From: JAPLJU01 sp964547985
GTDB taxonomy: Bacteria > Desulfobacterota > Syntrophia > Syntrophales > UBA2192
Length of the DNA stretch: 11,354 nucleotides
Reading direction: 5' to 3'
Assembly: GCA_964547985.1 (NCBI GenBank)
Contig: CAZJPV010000062.1
Coordinates: 1-11,354 of the forward strand
Below, piece by piece: positions 1 through 8,000 of the stretch. The notes under the pieces are model-generated. The model made no database searches. It saw nothing but the letters and a program-made list of their open reading frames with translations, and had not been told where the DNA came from. Position 1 is the first letter of the stretch; the number at the start of each line of letters is the position of its first letter. A program made the position numbers and the translations under genes.

Positions 1-455
1 AAAAAAATTGCGTCATGAAAGTAAGGACTGCCTATAGGGGCCACATAGTGTAAGCATCCTGTTGCTTCGATGATTTTTTCGCTGAATTGCTTATCAGCGG
101 AAAGGCATGCCGTGCATACAATAGTATGTTCTTCCAACTTATCCTTGAGCAATTCCAGGTCGGATTGTTTCAACTTTCCCGTGGGGGTCCATATTCCGAT
201 GAATTTCTTGTCCCGCTTTGATTTTTTGAAAACTCCGTGTGTTGCAATATGAATAATTCTGAAGGGCGATGATTGAAGTCGATTAACGAGATCCTCTTTA
301 CTTTTAACCTTCACATACTTGCGAGGGACTTCCATTAAATCAAGCATGTGTGAAACGAAGCGCCCCTCTGAACCGGGATCGCTCTCTTTACTGCACTCTA
401 AAATCAAGACTCCTTTTGACGGCATTTTTTTACTTCGATTCAGATGAGTCGGCAT
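1..455 (-). CDS. CHAT-like (caspase-fold) peptidase, 5' part only, runs off left edge
   Basis: Minus-strand reading frame open from an ATG at 455 to the window edge; 151 codons are visible and the C-terminus is missing. The start is supported by an AAGGTGA ribosome binding site just upstream that overlaps the end of the WYL gene, whose stop lies only 5 nt away, so the two are probably co-transcribed. The protein has a hydrophobic strand (GVLILEC, residues 15-21), then RIIHIATHG with His73-Gly74, then TIVCTACLSA with Cys117 about 44 residues later, then a segment ending APIGSPYFHDAIF. A His-Gly followed by a strand and a Cys in an (S/T)AC context is the catalytic pattern of CHAT/caspase-like peptidases. 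Members of that fold act as proteases in bacterial defence and cell-death systems. Seen: the His/Cys pattern and spacing. Inferred: protease function. The family match rests on motif recognition only. It is AT-richer than the helicase. Confidence 0.6.
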   Translation of the reverse strand, partial: MPTHLNRSKKMPSKGVLILECSKESDPGSEGRFVSHMLDLMEVPRKYVKVKSKEDLVNRLQSSPFRIIHIATHGVFKKSKRDKKFIGIWTPTGKLKQSDLELLKDKLEEHTIVCTACLSADKQFSEKIIEATGCLHYVAPIGSPYFHDAIF

Positions 456-460
456 CAAGA

Positions 461-1405
461 TCACCTTGCATCGTTCTTCTCCTGCCTCTGCACCCACTTT
501 TTCATGTCGGCCAGAAATGCGTCCCGGAATTCCGCCGGCTCCAGGATGGTTATGTGCGGCAGCCAGGACTTGAGTATATCTTGGATGGCTTCGTACCTGC
601 CCACCCGGAAAGAAACGATGAGGGTACCGTCTTCCTGTTCTTCCGTAATTTCCTGGGTGGGGAAGACCTTCCGACGCTTGAAATAACCCGCGCTGGAAGC
701 ATCAACGGAGATCTTCACGACAAGGTTTTGATCCGTGGAAAACCAGATGTTGGCGCTGCCCTGGATCGCGGAGTCAAGGTTTTCGGGAATCTTTCTGAAA
801 GAAGTCCGCGCCATCTTGAAGTCGCTGATCCTGTCGAGGGCGTAGCGCTTGATGACGGAATCGCCCGTATCTTTTCCGACCAGGTACCAGAACCCTCCGA
901 AATGGACGACCCTGTATGGTTCCATGTTCACCTGGTGGGGTTTACCGGACTTGTAATAGAAGCCGGCGATCTTTTTCAGGCGGATCGACTTCACGATCCG
1001 GTTGAGGAGACTGCTGTCGAGCGGGATCGACCCATCCATCCTCACGTAGACCGGTATGGACGAGGCCGCGTCGTAAAGGCTGTTGAAGAGACCGTCCGCC
1101 GCTTTCTGGAAAGGCCGCCCCAACTGGCCGACCACGTTCCGGAGGGTGATGACCAGGGCAAGTTCGGTTTCATCGAAAACCTCAAGGTTCTTGATGAGAT
1201 CCTTGCCCAGCCGGTAAGTGCCCTTCTGAATTTCATGGATAGGGAATCCGGATTCTTTCAATGCGGCAAGGTCCCGTTGGATCGTCCTGGGTGTAATCTG
1301 GAAATTCCGGCTCAGCCAGATACTGGAGACCCTGTCCTTGTCCAGGAAAACCCGGAGGATCTGTCCGAGGCGGATCAGCCTTTTCTGCACATTCTTTTCG
1401 CCCAT
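461..1405 (-). CDS. WYL-domain transcriptional regulator (wHTH-WYL-WCX, BrxR-like architecture)
   Basis: A 314-residue protein when started at the ATG at 1405, which has a GGGAAGAG ribosome binding site about 8 nt upstream. The frame stays open up to an ATG at 1582, but that start would overlap the divergent helicase start codon and adds 59 residues with no domain character, so 1405 is preferred. Residues about 5-68 form a winged helix-turn-helix (RTIQRDLAALKESGFPI is the recognition helix and turn). Residues about 135-200 are the WYL domain, with GFWYLVGKD (W173-Y174-L175) and the RYALDRI signature. Residues about 228-305 match the C-terminal WCX extension. Proteins of this layout, including BrxR, sit beside BREX and other defence loci and act as DNA-binding repressors thought to respond to nucleic-acid ligands. 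It is followed 5 nt later by the CHAT-like gene and is divergent from the helicase. An inverted repeat in its leader could be its operator. Confidence 0.9.
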   Translation of the reverse strand: MGEKNVQKRLIRLGQILRVFLDKDRVSSIWLSRNFQITPRTIQRDLAALKESGFPIHEIQKGTYRLGKDLIKNLEVFDETELALVITLRNVVGQLGRPFQKAADGLFNSLYDAASSIPVYVRMDGSIPLDSSLLNRIVKSIRLKKIAGFYYKSGKPHQVNMEPYRVVHFGGFWYLVGKDTGDSVIKRYALDRISDFKMARTSFRKIPENLDSAIQGSANIWFSTDQNLVVKISVDASSAGYFKRRKVFPTQEITEEQEDGTLIVSFRVGRYEAIQDILKSWLPHITILEPAEFRDAFLADMKKWVQRQEKNDAR

Positions 1406-1465
1406 TAACAGACTCTTCCCGTTGACAAGCTTTTTCAGGTCCGTGAAATGCTCCTGCAAGTTTGA

Positions 1466-1481
1466 CGACAGACATCTGTCG
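1466..1481. promoter_or_regulatory. Perfect inverted repeat, candidate operator of the WYL regulator
   Basis: The arms CGACAGA and TCTGTCG are perfect complements around a 2-nt centre (CA). The site lies in the 175-bp gap between the divergent WYL gene and helicase, about 60 nt upstream of the WYL start codon and just downstream of the candidate minus-strand -10 box at 1494-1499. A dimeric winged-helix protein bound here would block transcription of its own gene. Operator function is inferred from symmetry and position. Confidence 0.55.
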
Positions 1482-1493
1482 CCGTGGCATTGA

Positions 1494-1521
1494 AATATCA
1501 GCAACTTGTCTTTAAGGTCAA
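1494..1521 (-). promoter_or_regulatory. Candidate sigma70-type promoter for the WYL/CHAT-like operon
   Basis: On the minus strand a TTGACC -35 box (plus positions 1516-1521) is followed after 16 nt by GATATT (plus positions 1494-1499). They match consensus at 5 of 6 and 4 of 6 positions. Transcription would begin near 1487, placing the inverted repeat at 1466-1481 in the early transcribed region. No equally clear promoter for the helicase is visible on the plus strand. Confidence 0.35.
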
Positions 1522-1580
1522 CATGAAAGAATCGGTTTTTTTGTAAGACACGGGATTTTTTTAAGGAAAGGACTCGCGTC

Positions 1581-4226
1581 ATGAGAATTTTGGAATTGAG
1601 CCGCTACAACATCCCGGAGAAGATCGTGGAAGCCTGGATCACCGAGATGGGGGAAGAGCTTCTGCCGGTGCAGGAGCGAGCCATCAAGCGCCACCAGATC
1701 CTCGACGGGAAAAGCCTGATCATCTCCAGCCCGACAACGTCCGGGAAGACCTTCATCGGGGAGATCGCCGCCGTGAAGGGCGTCATGGAGAAAAAGAAAG
1801 TCATCTACCTCGTCCCCCTGAAATCCCTCGCGGAGGAGAAGTATCTCGATTTTCGGAAAAAGTATGAGTCTTTCGGAATCAGGACCGTGGTCTCCTCCAG
1901 GGATCACCGGGAACATGACCGGGCGATCGAGGCGGGCGAGTTCGGAATAGCGGTCATCGTTTACGAGAAGATGGCGCAACTCATGGTCAAGAACCCCTTT
2001 CTCTTGAAAAACATCGCCCTGGTGGTCGTCGACGAACTCCAGGAAATCGGCGACCCGGACCGGGGACCGGGGTTGGAGATCACCCTGACCAAGATCGTCT
2101 CCTCGCCGCATCGCCCGCAGGTCATCGGGCTCTCGGCCGTCCTGGGGAACACCGACGCCCTCGCCCGGTGGCTGGGCGCCGACCTCCTTTCCTTTGACAA
2201 GAGGCCGGTCGAGCTGCACGAGGGCGTGCTCTACAAGGGGGTTTTCCATTACAGGACCCACAATACCCTCGAAAAGAATTCCGAGTCTCTTGCCGAAATG
2301 GATTTCGAGGATCCGACGGAGGTTCTCCTTGCCAATGTGGCTCACCTGGTGGGGAAGGGCGACCAAGTTCTGGTATTCCTCCCGAGCAAGCTGGATACCA
2401 TGCTTTTTGCCGGGCTTCTCACAGAAAGGGTCGACCTCGCCTGTGCCGCGGGCGCCCTTGACGAGCTCGCTCTCCTGGAGGAAACGTCCCTAAAGGAAAA
2501 ACTCTCATCCTGCCTGGGGAAAGCGGTCGCCTTCCATCATGCAGACCTGTCGAGGGATGAACGCAGCGTCATCGAGAAATACGCCCGAAAAGGGGAAATC
2601 AAAGTCATCTTCTGCACGACGACCCTGGCCATGGGCGTCAATCTTCCCGCCACGACGGTCTTCCTGCACACGCAGAAATGGGAGACCGACGGCCGCGACC
2701 ATATGATCCTCACTCCGATCGGGTGGGCGGAATACGAAAACATCAGCGGCCGCGCCGGAAGGCTGGGGTTCGGCCAGGATTTCGGAAGGTCGATCACCAT
2801 CGCCGGAAACGACTACGAGTACGAGATGCTCTGGGAGAATTACATCGACGGGCAGGTGGGAATGCTCACCTCACGGCTCGACGGCAAAGGCATGGAAAAC
2901 CACCTCGTGAACATCGTCGCCTCCGGCGTCGCCAGGAACAGGGAAGAGATCGAATCATTTCTATCCCGTACGTTCCAGGGGCTGTTCGAGAGCAGGGAGA
3001 ATACCAGGAAAGGCATGGAAAAGGCTCTCCGGTTCGCCACTGACAGGAGGTTCATCGAGGAGGACGGCCGGGGGGAGATGGCCGTCTCCTCGCTGGGCGT
3101 CGTCGTTGCATCGAAAGGCATAACCTGCCTCACGGCGCTGGACCTGTCGTCATTCCTGAAGGAGGTCGGGGACAGGGAACTCACGGACCTGGAAATACTT
3201 CACGCCGCGGCTTCGAGCGACGACGGGAAGAAAATTTACATGCAGATCGCCGGGCACGAGTACAAGAGCAGGAAGTACGAGCAACTGGTCAGGGAAAGGA
3301 TCTCGGGCCGGCAGGAGTACCTCGGTACCCTGCTCTCCCAGGTCGTCAAGAGCCCTCTTCTCGTCACGAAGAACAAGGCCAGGACTCTCAAGCTCACGCT
3401 TCTCCTCGAAAAGTGGATCCGGGGGAAGGAAACCCCCAGCCTGGAGAGGGATTTCGAATCCTATTACGGCACGATCGCCGCCGCGGCGGAGGGGTTGAGC
3501 TGGATCGTCGATGCCGCCTCGCTCGTTGCCCAGAGCATAGGGTCGCCCAAGGCCCTACAGGACAGGTTGTCTATCCTTTCCGAGAGGCTTCTCTACGGAG
3601 TGGAAGAGAAGGGGCTTGAACTGGCAAGGCTGAGGGTCCGAGGCCTGGGCCGGGCGGGCATCTACAGTCTCGTCAGGGAGGGTTTCGACAGCAGGAAAGC
3701 CGTCCGGGAGGCGCCTGTAACGATACTCGCTACGATGATCCCGGAGAGGATCGCGATCAGCCTCAAGGAGGCGGTGGAATCGGGACACAAGAGTCCGTCG
3801 CAAGAAGAAACGAACGTCGAGACGTCTGAACCTGACGACATATTCATTTGCCGCGACCGGATCGAGATCACAGGAAAGCCGATCGAGAAACGTAATCTGG
3901 TGATGATCAACGGCTCGCCGATGGGGATTACCAATCGATCCCTGGAATTGCTCCTGCGTTTTGCCGTTGCGGTGAAGAAGGACGGGCGGGGATGGGTTCA
4001 CAGGGAGGACCTGACTCCCGGGATGGGAGCGACACAGCTCGTCTCGCGGCTGAGGAATGAGCTCCGGAGCCTTACCCTGAAGAAGGACGGGAAAATCATC
4101 GAGAACGACGGATCAGGGTGCTACCGCCTTTCAATACCGCCGCGGAATGTATCGTTCGACAGGGAAAGCCTTCTGCTGCACTGGAATGCCGTGATAAAGG
4201 ATACGGCGGCTTCCATTTCAGAATAG
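1581..4226 (+). CDS. Ski2-like superfamily 2 helicase with C-terminal HhH-like and winged-helix-like segments
   Basis: An 881-residue ATP-dependent DNA or RNA helicase. The ATG at 1581 is preceded by AAGGAAAGGA at good spacing. Motifs in order: Q31 in LLPVQERAI; Walker A SSPTTSGKT (49-57); motif Ia VPLKSLAEEK (78-87); motif II DELQ (151-154); motif III SAVLGN (185-190); motif IV VLVFLPSK (263-270); motif V CTTTLAMGVNLPA (345-357); motif VI ENISGRAGRLG (386-396). The order and spellings resemble Hel308 and other Ski2-like enzymes. Near residue 683 LRVRGLGRAGIYSLV looks like a helix-hairpin-helix element. Residues about 750-860 resemble an OmpR-type winged helix (LELLLRFAVAV, then RLRNELRSL, then GSGCYRLSI). 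Motif II has Gln where relatives usually have His. It is divergent from the WYL gene and GC-rich. The Hachiman helicase HamB is also of this general class, but no HamA-like gene is visible. It is unlikely to be brxHII, which normally lies after pglX. Confidence 0.88.
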   Translation: MRILELSRYNIPEKIVEAWITEMGEELLPVQERAIKRHQILDGKSLIISSPTTSGKTFIGEIAAVKGVMEKKKVIYLVPLKSLAEEKYLDFRKKYESFGIRTVVSSRDHREHDRAIEAGEFGIAVIVYEKMAQLMVKNPFLLKNIALVVVDELQEIGDPDRGPGLEITLTKIVSSPHRPQVIGLSAVLGNTDALARWLGADLLSFDKRPVELHEGVLYKGVFHYRTHNTLEKNSESLAEMDFEDPTEVLLANVAHLVGKGDQVLVFLPSKLDTMLFAGLLTERVDLACAAGALDELALLEETSLKEKLSSCLGKAVAFHHADLSRDERSVIEKYARKGEIKVIFCTTTLAMGVNLPATTVFLHTQKWETDGRDHMILTPIGWAEYENISGRAGRLGFGQDFGRSITIAGNDYEYEMLWENYIDGQVGMLTSRLDGKGMENHLVNIVASGVARNREEIESFLSRTFQGLFESRENTRKGMEKALRFATDRRFIEEDGRGEMAVSSLGVVVASKGITCLTALDLSSFLKEVGDRELTDLEILHAAASSDDGKKIYMQIAGHEYKSRKYEQLVRERISGRQEYLGTLLSQVVKSPLLVTKNKARTLKLTLLLEKWIRGKETPSLERDFESYYGTIAAAAEGLSWIVDAASLVAQSIGSPKALQDRLSILSERLLYGVEEKGLELARLRVRGLGRAGIYSLVREGFDSRKAVREAPVTILATMIPERIAISLKEAVESGHKSPSQEETNVETSEPDDIFICRDRIEITGKPIEKRNLVMINGSPMGITNRSLELLLRFAVAVKKDGRGWVHREDLTPGMGATQLVSRLRNELRSLTLKKDGKIIENDGSGCYRLSIPPRNVSFDRESLLLHWNAVIKDTAASISE

Positions 4227-4248
4227 CTCTGCAGAACTCCCAAATTAC

Positions 4249-4275
4249 TTGACAATAACTGTCATTAACTATACA
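4249..4275 (+). promoter_or_regulatory. Candidate promoter for the HTH-brxF-brxC operon, with overlapping inverted repeat
   Basis: A perfect -35 hexamer TTGACA lies at 4249-4254. A TATACA box follows at 4270-4275 (15-nt spacing); TACACA at 4272-4277 would give 17-nt spacing. The -35 overlaps an inverted repeat, TGACA (4250-4254) and TGTCA (4260-4264) with a 5-nt centre, which could be an operator. The gap after the helicase shows no terminator hairpin, so readthrough from the helicase is also possible. Confidence 0.5.
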
Positions 4276-4288
4276 CAAGGAGGTCATT

Positions 4289-4306
4289 ATGACTCATACG
4301 AGATAA
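4289..4306 (+). CDS. Five-codon leader ORF (MTHTR) with a perfect Shine-Dalgarno
   Basis: AAGGAGGT at 4277-4284 is the strongest ribosome binding site in the window, and it stands 4-5 nt before an ATG opening only five codons (Met-Thr-His-Thr-Arg) before TAA. The HTH gene starts 20 nt beyond that stop with a weaker GAGAGG site. It could be a regulatory leader that loads ribosomes for the next gene, or a relic of a lost gene start. If transcription begins from the TATACA box near 4282, most of this binding site would be lost from the transcript, so it may serve only readthrough mRNA. Function unproven. Confidence 0.3.
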   Translation: MTHTR

Positions 4307-4326
4307 TTTTTTTGAGAGGTTATCCG

Positions 4327-4539
4327 ATGGCTAAAAAGCCGGGAGACGTGTTGACCATCGAAGAATTGGCCGCTTACCTGAAGATTCCAAAATCCACACT
4401 TTACAAGCTTGTCCGAGAAGGCAGGATCCCCTCCCAGAAAATCGGTAGGCACTGGCGTTTCAGAAAAGGAGCCATTGACAATTGGCTTGAGGAAAAGCGT
4501 GCGGACAATCCCAGTTTGGGAGGAAATCGGAATGACTGA
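4327..4539 (+). CDS. Small MerR/excisionase-type helix-turn-helix DNA-binding protein
   Basis: A 70-residue protein beginning MAKKPGDVLTIEELAAYLKI. The pattern T-IEELAAYLKIPKSTLYKLVREGRIPSQKIGRHWRF-K-AIDNWL covers residues about 10-57 and is the standard excisionase-family helix-turn-helix with its short wing (GRHWRF). The ATG at 4327 follows a GAGAGG site; longer readings through TTG at 4249 would run through the promoter and are rejected. Its stop overlaps the brxF start by 8 nt (4532-4539), showing translational coupling. As the first gene of the BREX transcription unit it is a good candidate for a local transcription regulator. A role as a prophage or element excisionase is less likely because no integrase is present nearby. 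Confidence 0.88.
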   Translation: MAKKPGDVLTIEELAAYLKIPKSTLYKLVREGRIPSQKIGRHWRFRKGAIDNWLEEKRADNPSLGGNRND

Positions 4540-5011
4540 ACCACTCGCCGATAGAGTAATACAAGGAATCGGCCAGGCGACAGATCTCTACCACCGTCTT
4601 ATCATACTCGTTGCCCCAGCTGGTTCGGGCAAAACTTCTATACTGAAGAATGTTCATGATCGTACGGCCGCGCCGATCCTTAATATAAATCTTGAGTTAT
4701 CTCGACGTATGCTCGATTGTACGGAGCGCCAGCGGACATTGCAGTTGCCGCGTCTGCTCAGCGAAATAGTAAGTGCATTCTCAGCGGAAGTAGTCCTTCT
4801 GGATAATATTGAAATTCTCTTCGATTTATCTCTTAAGCAGGATCCGCTTCGCCTTCTGCAAGGACTTTCGCGGAACAAGACGGTGGTCGCAGCCTGGAGT
4901 GGGTCCGCTGCTGACGGCAAGCACATAGTTTATGCAACGCCGGACCATCCCGAATACAGACGATATCCTTTACAAGGTTTTTTGACAGTGAACCCGGAGG
5001 CCAATGCATGA
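4532..5011 (+). CDS. brxF: BrxF, small P-loop ATPase of type 3 BREX
   Basis: A 159-residue protein whose ATG overlaps the end of the HTH gene and has GGGAGG 8 nt upstream. Residues 24-35 (IILVAPAGSGKT) form a beta strand and Walker A with Lys34. Residues 87-97 (VVLLDNIEILF) are the Walker B strand, with Asp91 followed by Asn rather than the usual Glu. Size, single compact P-loop domain and position directly before a large BrxC/PglY-type gene match BrxF, the marker gene of type 3 BREX. The biochemical role of BrxF is not well defined; it is assumed to work with BrxC. The gene is AT-richer than brxC. If it were not BrxF it would still be an AAA-like ATPase fragment, but the neighbourhood makes BrxF by far the best reading. 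Confidence 0.85.
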   Translation: MTEPLADRVIQGIGQATDLYHRLIILVAPAGSGKTSILKNVHDRTAAPILNINLELSRRMLDCTERQRTLQLPRLLSEIVSAFSAEVVLLDNIEILFDLSLKQDPLRLLQGLSRNKTVVAAWSGSAADGKHIVYATPDHPEYRRYPLQGFLTVNPEANA

Positions 5012-5046
5012 AAAGAAAGAGCGAGAGGAGGGAGGCAGCGGTATGA
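5008..5046 (+). CDS. Twelve-codon relay ORF joining brxF to brxC
   Basis: The ATG at 5008 overlaps the brxF stop as ATGA, with GGAGG (4996-5000) 7 nt upstream. It encodes MKRKSERREAAV and its TGA (5044-5046) overlaps the brxC start ATG (5043-5045), again as ATGA. Ribosomes ending brxF could restart here and be handed to brxC. The geometry is directly visible; use in translation is inferred, and the same bases also hold the brxC ribosome binding site. Confidence 0.3.
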   Translation: MKRKSERREAAV

Positions 5047-8000
5047 AATACGGAGATCTTATCCAATTCGAGCCCATCGAGTCCGTGGTCCAGTTGCGGG
5101 ACGCCGACGAGACCGCCGCTGCCCGCCAACTTGTTCAGACCTATGTCATCTCCGAGGAGATGGCCGAAAAGCTGGTTACCCTTGTTGTTCCTCAGCTTCG
5201 GTTCGATCAGCCCATGGATAACAAGGGCCTGCTGGTCGTCGGAAATTACGGCACTGGTAAATCACACCTCATGTCCGTAATCTCCGCCTTGGCCGAAAAC
5301 GGTGATCTGGCTGCCGGCCTGAACGATAAGAACGTGGCAGCAGCAGCGGGCAAGATATGTGGGTGTTTCAAAGTGGTTCGAACCGAGATCGGCGCAACGA
5401 CCATGTCTCTGCGCGATATCCTCGTGACCGAATTGGAAGAGCATCTGGCCGCGATGGGCGTGGCCTATTCCTTCCCAGCCGCGGACAAGGTCCCCAACAA
5501 CAAGCGCGCCTTAGAAGAAATGATGACCGCCTTCCACCAGGAGTTTCCCGATCACGGTCTGCTCCTGGTGGTGGACGAACTGCTCGACTATCTGCGGACT
5601 CGCAAGGACCAGGAACTCATCCTCGATCTCAACTTCCTGCGCGAGATCGGAGAGGTCTGCAAGGATCTGCGGTTCCGTTTCATTGCCGGTGTTCAGGAAG
5701 CCATCTTCGACAGCCCCCGTTTTTCCTTTGTGGCCGACAGCATCCGCAGGGTGAAGGACCGCTTCGAGCAAATCCTTATCGCCCGGAAGGACGTCAAGTT
5801 CGTCGTGGCTGAGCGTCTGCTCAAGAAGACGACCGACCAGCAGGTGAAGATTCGGGAGTACCTTACTCGCTTCGCCAAGTTTTATGGCCGCATGAACGAG
5901 CGCATGGACGATTTCGTGCGGCTCTTCCCCGTGCATCCTGACTACATCGATACCTTTGAGCGGGTCACCGCCGTTGAAAAACGCGAGGTGCTCAAGACCC
6001 TGTCCCTGGCCATGAAGAAGCTCCTCGGCCAGAACATGCCCGAAGACCGGCCGGGCGTCATTGCCTATGATGGCTACTGGACCACGCTACGCGAGAACCC
6101 GTCCTTCCGCGCTGTCCCGGACATCAAGGCGGTCATCGACTGCAGCCAGGTGCTTGAGTCCCGCATCCAGCAGGCCTTTACACGCCCTGCATACAAACCT
6201 ATGGCTTTGCAGCTCATCCACGCGTTGTCTGTCCATCGCCTAACGACCGGCGACATTTACGCCTCTTTGGGCGCGACGGCAGAGGAACTGCGTGATGGCC
6301 TTTGTCTCTTCCAGCCTGGCATCGAAGAGCTTGGCGGCGATCCGGCCGACGACCTGCTCTCCCAGGTGGAGACCGTCCTGCGGGAAATTCACAAGACGGT
6401 TAGCGGGCAGTTCATCTCCTCCAATCCGGACAACCGCCAGTTCTATTTGGACCTCAAGAAGACCGACGATTTCGACGCGCTGATCGAGAAGCGGGCAGAA
6501 AGCCTCGATTCCTCACAGCTCGACCGATACTATTACGAGGCGCTCCGCAGGGTCATGGAATGCACCGACCAGACCTACGTGACGGGCTACAAGATCTGGC
6601 AGCACGAGCTCGAATGGCTGGAGCGCAAGGCCGCGCGCCAGGGATACCTTTTCTTCGGCGCCCCCAACGAACGATCCACGGCGGTGCCGCCGCGGGACTT
6701 TTATCTTTACTTCATTCAGCCCTTTGATGCGCCGCACTTCAAGGATGAGAAAAATCCCGACGAGCTTTTCCTCCGTCTGGCGAACACCGACGAGGAGTTC
6801 CGCACCTCGCTTCGTAATTACGCGGCGGCACTGGACCTGGGCTCTACTTCTTCCGGTCATGCCAAGTCCACCTATGAATCCAAGGCGTCCAACTTCCTGC
6901 GCGATCTCGTACAGTGGCTCCAAAAGAACATGTCAACAGCCTTCGAAGTCACCTATCAGGGGCGCTCCAAGTCGCTTACCGAGTGGGCCAAGGGGAAATC
7001 CATCCGCGAGCTTTCAGGCATCGGTTCTCATGAGCGCATCAACTTCCGCGACCTGGTAAACACCATCGCGGGCATCTGTCTTGGAACCAAATTCCAGGAT
7101 CAGGCTCCCGAATACCCGTTCTTCTCGGTGCTGATCACGGGAGCCAATAGAGCCCAGGCCGCACAGGATGCACTGCGCGCTATCGCTGGGCAAAATCGTA
7201 CCAAGCAGGCCACCGCTGTACTGGACGCACTAGAGCTTCTCGATGGCGAGCGACTCCACCCCTATCGGTCCAAGTATGCCAAACACATCCTAGGCCTCGC
7301 GAAGAAGAAGGGCCACGGGCAGGTGGTCAACCGCTCCGAACTGATCCAGGACGTTCTCGGCGTGGAGTACCTCGCGCCGCAGTCATTGCGCCTTGAACCC
7401 GAATGGGCCGTGGTGGTGCTGGCCTCGTTGATCTATGCCGGCGAGGTGGTCCTCTCCATCCCTGGCAAGAAGTTTGACGCCACTGGGCTCCCGCAATTGG
7501 CCGGCACTAGCATCGATGAACTTACCCAGTTCAAGCACATCGAACGGCCCAAGGACTGGAATCTTCCGGCACTCAAGGCGCTTTTTGAACTGCTCGGACT
7601 CACGCCGGGAATGGCGCAACTGGTCACCCAGGGCAAGGACGAGCCGGTTCAGGAGCTACAGAAGGCTGTCACCAACGCCGTCGAACGGCTAGTGCTGGTG
7701 CAGCAGAGCATGCAGACCGGGTTGTTCTTCTGGGGCCGCAGTCTGCTGGCCGAGGATGAGATCAAGAAGCTCCGCGCGAAACTGGACGAGACCAAGACCT
7801 TCCTCGAATCCCTGCAAGCCTACACCACGACCGGCAAGCTCAAGAACTTCCGCTATGACGCCTCGGATGTAACCGCTCAGCGGGAGGGGCTCGAATCCCT
7901 TGCCGAGATCAAGTCGATCGAGGAACTGGTGGCGGACCTCGGGTCCACGGCCTCGTACCTCTCCACCGCCGAGGCGGTCCTGCCCACCGGCCATGAGTGG

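Noticed and set aside
350..1408. Long plus-strand open frame (352 codons) opposite the WYL gene
   Set aside because: It mirrors the WYL coding sequence, shows no domain, and the minus strand reads a clear wHTH-WYL protein.
1406..1582. 59-residue N-terminal extension of the WYL protein from ATG at 1582
   Set aside because: It would overlap the divergent helicase start and cover the likely promoter and operator; ATG 1405 has a good ribosome binding site and gives the usual family length.
1518..2366. Minus-strand frame of 282 codons inside the helicase gene
   Set aside because: Charged, low-complexity shadow of a GC-rich gene with no recognisable domain.
1581..4226. Calling the helicase brxHII or hamB
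   Set aside because: brxHII normally follows pglX in type 3 BREX, and no HamA-like partner is visible, so only the general helicase class is claimed.
4249..4326. TTG start at 4249 for the HTH protein
   Set aside because: It would translate the -35 box and the strong ribosome binding site; the domain begins just after ATG 4327, which has its own GAGAGG site.
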